Below, in pieces: positions 46,642 through 49,943 of a DNA stretch of 49,943 nt. The stretch's first letter is position 1. The number at the start of each line of letters is the position of its first letter. Below the pieces are notes generated by a model. It was given only the letters and a program-made list of their open reading frames with translations. It ran no database searches and was not told the DNA's origin. This DNA comes from CAZJYC01 sp964550165 (lineage in GTDB: Bacteria; Acidobacteriota; Aminicenantia; Aminicenantales; Aminicenantaceae), in assembly GCA_964550165.1 (NCBI GenBank), contig CAZJYC010000010.1, positions 1 through 49,943 on the forward strand. Direction: 5' to 3'. The position numbers were made by a program, and so were the translations under genes.

Positions 46642-49551
46642 CTATTTTTTCTTGAGAAGATTGAAAAATTGAATTTTAAGATTGCCAGGCATTCTTTCTT
46701 TAATATACCCAATCAAGAAAAAAGGAAGTAAAGAAACAAAGAGAAGCATGACCGCAGTCATGAACGGGCTAAAATGAACGGTCGTATAGCTGAGAATTAT
46801 GAGCGGCAAAAGGTTGAGCTGAGCTGAAATTTTCAGGAGTCTGTGTTTTTCTATCAAATTTGTGCAAAACGGGGAATACCGATAATAGAGATCAACAAAC
46901 TTACGCCCCATCCTGCTGGGCATAAGGTATCTGTCCCTAAAATCCTGAAGAATCCTCACGGAGGGATGGAGCGGCGAGCCATAGGCGGCTGTGGCGATGA
47001 AGCAACCTCCCTTTTTCTTAAAATTCGCTTGGAGCGATAGATTCGTATTGAGAGTGACTTTTAGAGGATTGTCTTTTTCGTGGCCTGGAGGAGTATCTCC
47101 TGACCACTGGAAAAACTCATGGCCGGATTCTGGAACAGCCTTGACAGAAACTTGAGTTCCATAATCGTAGATGTAACTTCCGGGTGCAGGCTCGGTTGTG
47201 CCTCCAGCACCAGCGCTTATGACCAGGGTATACGGGATAAGCTGGCCTGTGTAGTCCTGGTTTGAATAGTCAGAAGTCACGTTGGTATAATCCCGGCTCA
47301 CGGGCGTGAAGGTGTAACCAATTTTACTCGGCGTCGCTGTCCCTGACCATCCTTCCTTGACAGTGCGGGAATAATTGCCGCTGGAATCAGTGGAGGTCGA
47401 TCCAGCTTCATCCGAAAAAGTAACGGCCACTCCCGGCAGGGGGTTGCCATCCGTGGTTTGCACTGTTCCGGAAATTACCCATCCCGGATAAGCCAGATAG
47501 TCCTGTCCTATCTGGTCAGAAGTCACGTTGGAATAACTCTTCCTTTCAGGAGAAAAGACGAATTTCTCGCGGGTGGGGGTGACGGTTCCTGACCAGCCGC
47601 AATTCACCGTCGCTTCATAATAGCCGGAGGCATTTGTGGTTGGATTTCCTGGGAGGCCGTTCATGACGACTCCCGCCATGGGCAAGGATGTAAGGGCGTG
47701 ACGAACAGTTCCTGAGATGATATGGGTGGCGACCGTAGCGGTATAATCTTGGTTTGTCTGGTTTGAGGTCACATTGGAATAGGTTCGGGTTGATGGGGAG
47801 AACGTGTAGCAGGTCTTGGACGGAGTGGCTGTTCCCGACCAGCCTTTCTTCACCTGATGAGAGTAGTAACCGGATGAGTTAGTGGTTGCCGTTCCCCCTT
47901 CGTCGCTGAAGGTGATCGCCACGCCGTCAATGCCCACACCGCCTGAGGTTCTGATATGGCCAGAAACAATATAGACGACAGCGGCTGTGTAGTCCTGGCC
48001 TGCCTGGTCTGAAGTCAAGTCTGTGTAACTCCGGTTTGGGGGCGCAAAAACATAGCCTGTCTGGGACGGAGTGGCTGTTCCCGACCAGCCGTAGTTGAGT
48101 TTATGAGAATATTGGCCGGATGAGTTTGTGGTGGCTGTCCCTCCTTTGTTGCTGAAGGTGATTGTCACTCCTCCGAGGCCTTGTCCCTCATCCGTTTTCA
48201 CAGAGCCCGAGAGAGATGGCTGGAACTCACAGATGGTGTTCGGGACAGCAGAGGTTTCTCGAGAGATTAAATTGGTTGTCTGAGCAGAAAAATTTGTGTC
48301 TTGAGGGGCGGTGCTTGTATGGGAGCTAAAGCCCTGTGAGATTGCGGGAGAAGCATTTGAAGTTTTAGGCAAGCCGCAGAGCGGGTCAATGCCTCCGTTT
48401 GATGTCAGCTTGAGGATGAAGAAATCTGCGTCTCCGGCGCCAAAAGTGGTTGTCAGGCCTGCGGCCATGTATCCTCCGTCATCTGTCCTGGCGATGGAAT
48501 TCAACTGGTCATCGCTACTTCCGCCGTATGTTTTTTGCCAGTCGATATCTCCTGTTGATGTGAGCTTCAGGACCCAGGAATCTGATGCTCCATGGCCAAA
48601 GGATTGCGTATAGCCGGCGACAATGTAGCCTCCGTCGCCCGTCTGTTGAACGGAGAGAGCAATGTCGTCTTCGCTTCCTCCATAATATTTTTGCCAATCT
48701 ATGTCTCCGTTTGAAGCCAGCTTTAAGACCCAGAAATCAGAATCTCCCAGACTAAAGGATTTTGTGTCTCCGACAATGACGTAGCCTCCATCGAGGGTTT
48801 GCTGGATGGAATGAGCCACATCGTCTCCACCGCCTCCATAAATCTGCTCCCAATCGATTAATCCAGTTGAAGAAAGTTTCAGTACCCAGATCTTGGTTGT
48901 GCCAGCGACAAAGGAGTTTGTGTAGCCAGCAGCTATGTATTTTCCGTCGCTGGTCTGCTGGACAGAAACCAGATAGTCGTTGACACCGCCTCCATAGAAC
49001 CGCTGCCAGCTGATCGTCCCGGTTGATGTTAGCTTCAAAATCCAGAATTTTGCCGTTCCCATGACAGAGGATTCCGAGAAGCCGCCGACAATATAGCCGC
49101 CGTCGCTTGTCTGCCGCACAGAATAGGCGACGTCATTTCCAAAGCCGCCATAAGCACGCTCCCACTCGACGTTTCCCGCTGAATTGAGTTTGAGAATCCA
49201 ATAGTCTGATTGACCCGAGCCAAAGGAGCTTGTTGACCCCGCAATGATGTAGCCATTATCAGTGGTCTGTTGAATAGAGCGGGCCACATCGTTTTCATTT
49301 CCCCCATAAGTTTTCTGCCATTCGATTTTCCCTGCCAGGGAGAGCTTCAAAACCCAAATGTCTGAATTTCCGGCTCCAAAAGATTTTGTCTCGCCGGCAA
49401 TGATATAACCTCCGTCAGCAGTCTGCTGAACAGAATAAGCGATATCTTCTGCGCTTCCTCCGCAGCTTCTTGCCCACTGGGCATGGAGGGAGGCGGCCGT
49501 TAAAGAAATAAGGAAAAATATTCCTGTGAATGTTACGAATTTTCCTTTCAA
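46642..49551 (-). CDS. Secreted repeat protein: seven-repeat propeller, four CNA-B/CarboxypepD-like repeats, CFI-box C-terminus
   Basis: The 969-residue protein starts at a TTG preceded by AGGAGA (8-base spacing) with a Sec signal (FFLISLTAASLHA). Residues about 26-390 hold seven 52-residue repeats (WQKTYGG..DD..SVQQT.DGGYI..G.T.SFG....D.WVLKL...G), enough for one seven-bladed beta-propeller. After a Ser/Thr linker come four 80-residue repeats (VSG.V...G..L.GV.ITFS..GGTATTNSSG.YS...GWSGTATPS), like carboxypeptidase-regulatory or CNA-B folds. One InlB-B-like unit follows (SAGAGGTTEPAPGSYIYDYG). The end carries GGCFIATAAYGSP at 848, a CFI-box, and two hydrophobic helices. CFI-box proteins are known surface proteins with an unexplained sorting role. 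Probably cell-surface. Confidence 0.85.
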   Translation of the reverse strand: MKGKFVTFTGIFFLISLTAASLHAQWARSCGGSAEDIAYSVQQTADGGYIIAGETKSFGAGNSDIWVLKLSLAGKIEWQKTYGGNENDVARSIQQTTDNGYIIAGSTSSFGSGQSDYWILKLNSAGNVEWERAYGGFGNDVAYSVRQTSDGGYIVGGFSESSVMGTAKFWILKLTSTGTISWQRFYGGGVNDYLVSVQQTSDGKYIAAGYTNSFVAGTTKIWVLKLSSTGLIDWEQIYGGGGDDVAHSIQQTLDGGYVIVGDTKSFSLGDSDFWVLKLASNGDIDWQKYYGGSEDDIALSVQQTGDGGYIVAGYTQSFGHGASDSWVLKLTSTGDIDWQKTYGGSSDDQLNSIARTDDGGYMAAGLTTTFGAGDADFFILKLTSNGGIDPLCGLPKTSNASPAISQGFSSHTSTAPQDTNFSAQTTNLISRETSAVPNTICEFQPSLSGSVKTDEGQGLGGVTITFSNKGGTATTNSSGQYSHKLNYGWSGTATPSQTGYVFAPPNRSYTDLTSDQAGQDYTAAVVYIVSGHIRTSGGVGIDGVAITFSDEGGTATTNSSGYYSHQVKKGWSGTATPSKTCYTFSPSTRTYSNVTSNQTNQDYTATVATHIISGTVRHALTSLPMAGVVMNGLPGNPTTNASGYYEATVNCGWSGTVTPTREKFVFSPERKSYSNVTSDQIGQDYLAYPGWVISGTVQTTDGNPLPGVAVTFSDEAGSTSTDSSGNYSRTVKEGWSGTATPSKIGYTFTPVSRDYTNVTSDYSNQDYTGQLIPYTLVISAGAGGTTEPAPGSYIYDYGTQVSVKAVPESGHEFFQWSGDTPPGHEKDNPLKVTLNTNLSLQANFKKKGGCFIATAAYGSPLHPSVRILQDFRDRYLMPSRMGRKFVDLYYRYSPFCTNLIEKHRLLKISAQLNLLPLIILSYTTVHFSPFMTAVMLLFVSLLPFFLIGYIKERMPGNLKIQFFNLLKKK
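47240..48215 (-). repeat. Four tandem coding repeats of about 245 bases
   Basis: Each unit encodes about 80 residues with a shared GWSGTATPS core, a TNSSGYYS-type turn and a DQ.GQDYTA ending. The units are more alike at DNA level than the propeller repeats (several exact stretches such as the AGTCACGTTGG segment), which suggests later duplication. Confidence 0.8.
48385..49476 (-). repeat. Seven tandem 156-base coding repeats (propeller blades)
   Basis: Each unit encodes about 52 residues centred on a W....YGG motif and a WVLKL strand. The seven copies are diverged at DNA level but keep the same phase, so the block is an old duplication array rather than a recent expansion. Confidence 0.85.
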
Positions 49552-49779
49552 TTGACATCTCTCCTGAAATAGGTTAAAAGGAGTTTGATTGCCTGCTTTG
49601 ACCTCACCTTCAATTTAGTTTATCGCTCTTAAATTGCAATAAAGTCATGATCGTCTTTTTCTAAAGACATGACGTCTTTCACAAGCATCTTATTCTCTTA
49701 CCCGCTGATTTTTCTTTTCTTCAAAAATATAAATGTTTAATCAGGAATTGTCAATTTGCTTTTAGAATTTGTAAGCATC

Positions 49780-49943
49780 TTTTTTCCGTGAAGGGAGATG
49801 ATGATAAAAGCCAACTCTCACAGTGCTGGTTTCCGTCCCTCCTCGCCAAAGACCCTCCCACCCACCTCCATGGGCTTCGGAGGGACGTAAACCAGCGCCT
49901 CCCTTCCTCACTCTATCAAATCTCTTTTCTCATCACGGAAAAA
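49780..49943. repeat. Long nested palindrome at the window edge, right of the propeller gene
   Basis: The outer arms TTTTTCCGTGA (49781-49791) and TCACGGAAAAA (49933-49943) are perfect complements and reach the window end, so they may extend further. The inner arms at 49825-49842 and 49879-49896 (GCTGGTTTCCGTCCCTCC and its partner) pair with one mismatch, and CCCA/TGGG forms a small inner loop. The form mirrors the element at 46.4-46.6 kb but the sequences differ. The spacer 49552-49779 upstream of the propeller gene shows no gene and is AT-rich; it should hold that gene's promoter. Confidence 0.7.

Noticed and set aside
46390..46731. Plus-strand frames in the left palindrome
   Set aside because: They are produced by the GC-rich stem structure, have no ribosome site and no recognisable protein features.
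1..49943. CRISPR array, prophage, toxin-antitoxin pair, riboswitch
   Set aside because: Looked for on both strands; no regular short repeats with unique spacers, phage structural genes, small toxin-type gene pairs or recognisable aptamer cores were found.

Overview
This window looks like the chromosome of a Gram-negative, probably uncultivated bacterium. Evidence for an outer membrane: a type IV pilus secretin operon, a FadL/OmpP1-type barrel, another barrel ending in Phe, an MsbA-like exporter and lipoproteins. Gene style resembles Acidobacteriota/Aminicenantes-type metagenome genomes: many Lys/Glu-rich proteins, a secreted CFI-box protein and ECF sigma cassettes. That placement is an impression; no rRNA or marker tree was available. 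There is no prophage, CRISPR array or intact transposon. The only clear transposon trace is a decayed IS91-type fragment.

Layout. 1-3.1 kb: mutS and a small acidic protein. 3.1-6.3 kb: an eroded stretch with the IS91 remnant, a subtilase broken by one in-frame stop, and an outer-membrane protein. 6.5-9.3 kb: clpB behind a clear sigma-70-type promoter, then a NifU-C-type Fe-S scaffold protein. 9.4-13.3 kb: a REP-like palindrome, fadL-like, galU, a diguanylate cyclase with a degenerate receiver, and a zinc-ribbon protein. 13.5 kb: tRNA-Phe (GAA) with a near-consensus promoter. 14-23.6 kb: a long co-directional run of glycosyltransferase, DUF465, an ASADH-like pseudoenzyme (USG-1 type), msbA-like, yicC, gmk, coaBC, family 4 uracil-DNA glycosylase and priA. 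23.6-29.8 kb (minus): coaD-pilMNOPQ-lipoprotein. 30.3-33.4 kb: an exported L-isoaspartate methyltransferase overlapping tail to tail with a membrane-embedded spermidine-synthase-like protein. 33.7-38.3 kb: phosphohexomutase, FtsB/DivIC-like and a UvrD-type helicase fused to an Fe-S nuclease. 38.3-42.4 kb: sppA (minus) and a NatAB-like ABC exporter (plus). 42.6-45.7 kb: an ECF sigma/anti-sigma pair embedded among three exported proteins that share one C-terminal domain. 45.8-49.9 kb: a methyltransferase and a large secreted seven-repeat propeller protein flanked by two long nested palindromes.

How the parts fit. Much of the window is envelope work: pilus assembly, lipid or LPS export, signal peptide clearance, envelope-stress sensing and secreted adhesin-like proteins. 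The rest is genome and proteome maintenance: MutS, UDG, PriA, helicase-nuclease, ClpB and PIMT. Three proteins keep a recognisable fold but have lost the residues that normally do the chemistry: PriA (Walker A and motif VI), the ASADH-like protein (catalytic Cys) and the receiver domain of the GGDEF protein (phosphoacceptor Asp). With the three-copy domain around the sigma/anti-sigma pair and the palindrome-flanked propeller gene, these are the most unusual content. All assignments come from reading the sequence; no database search was run.
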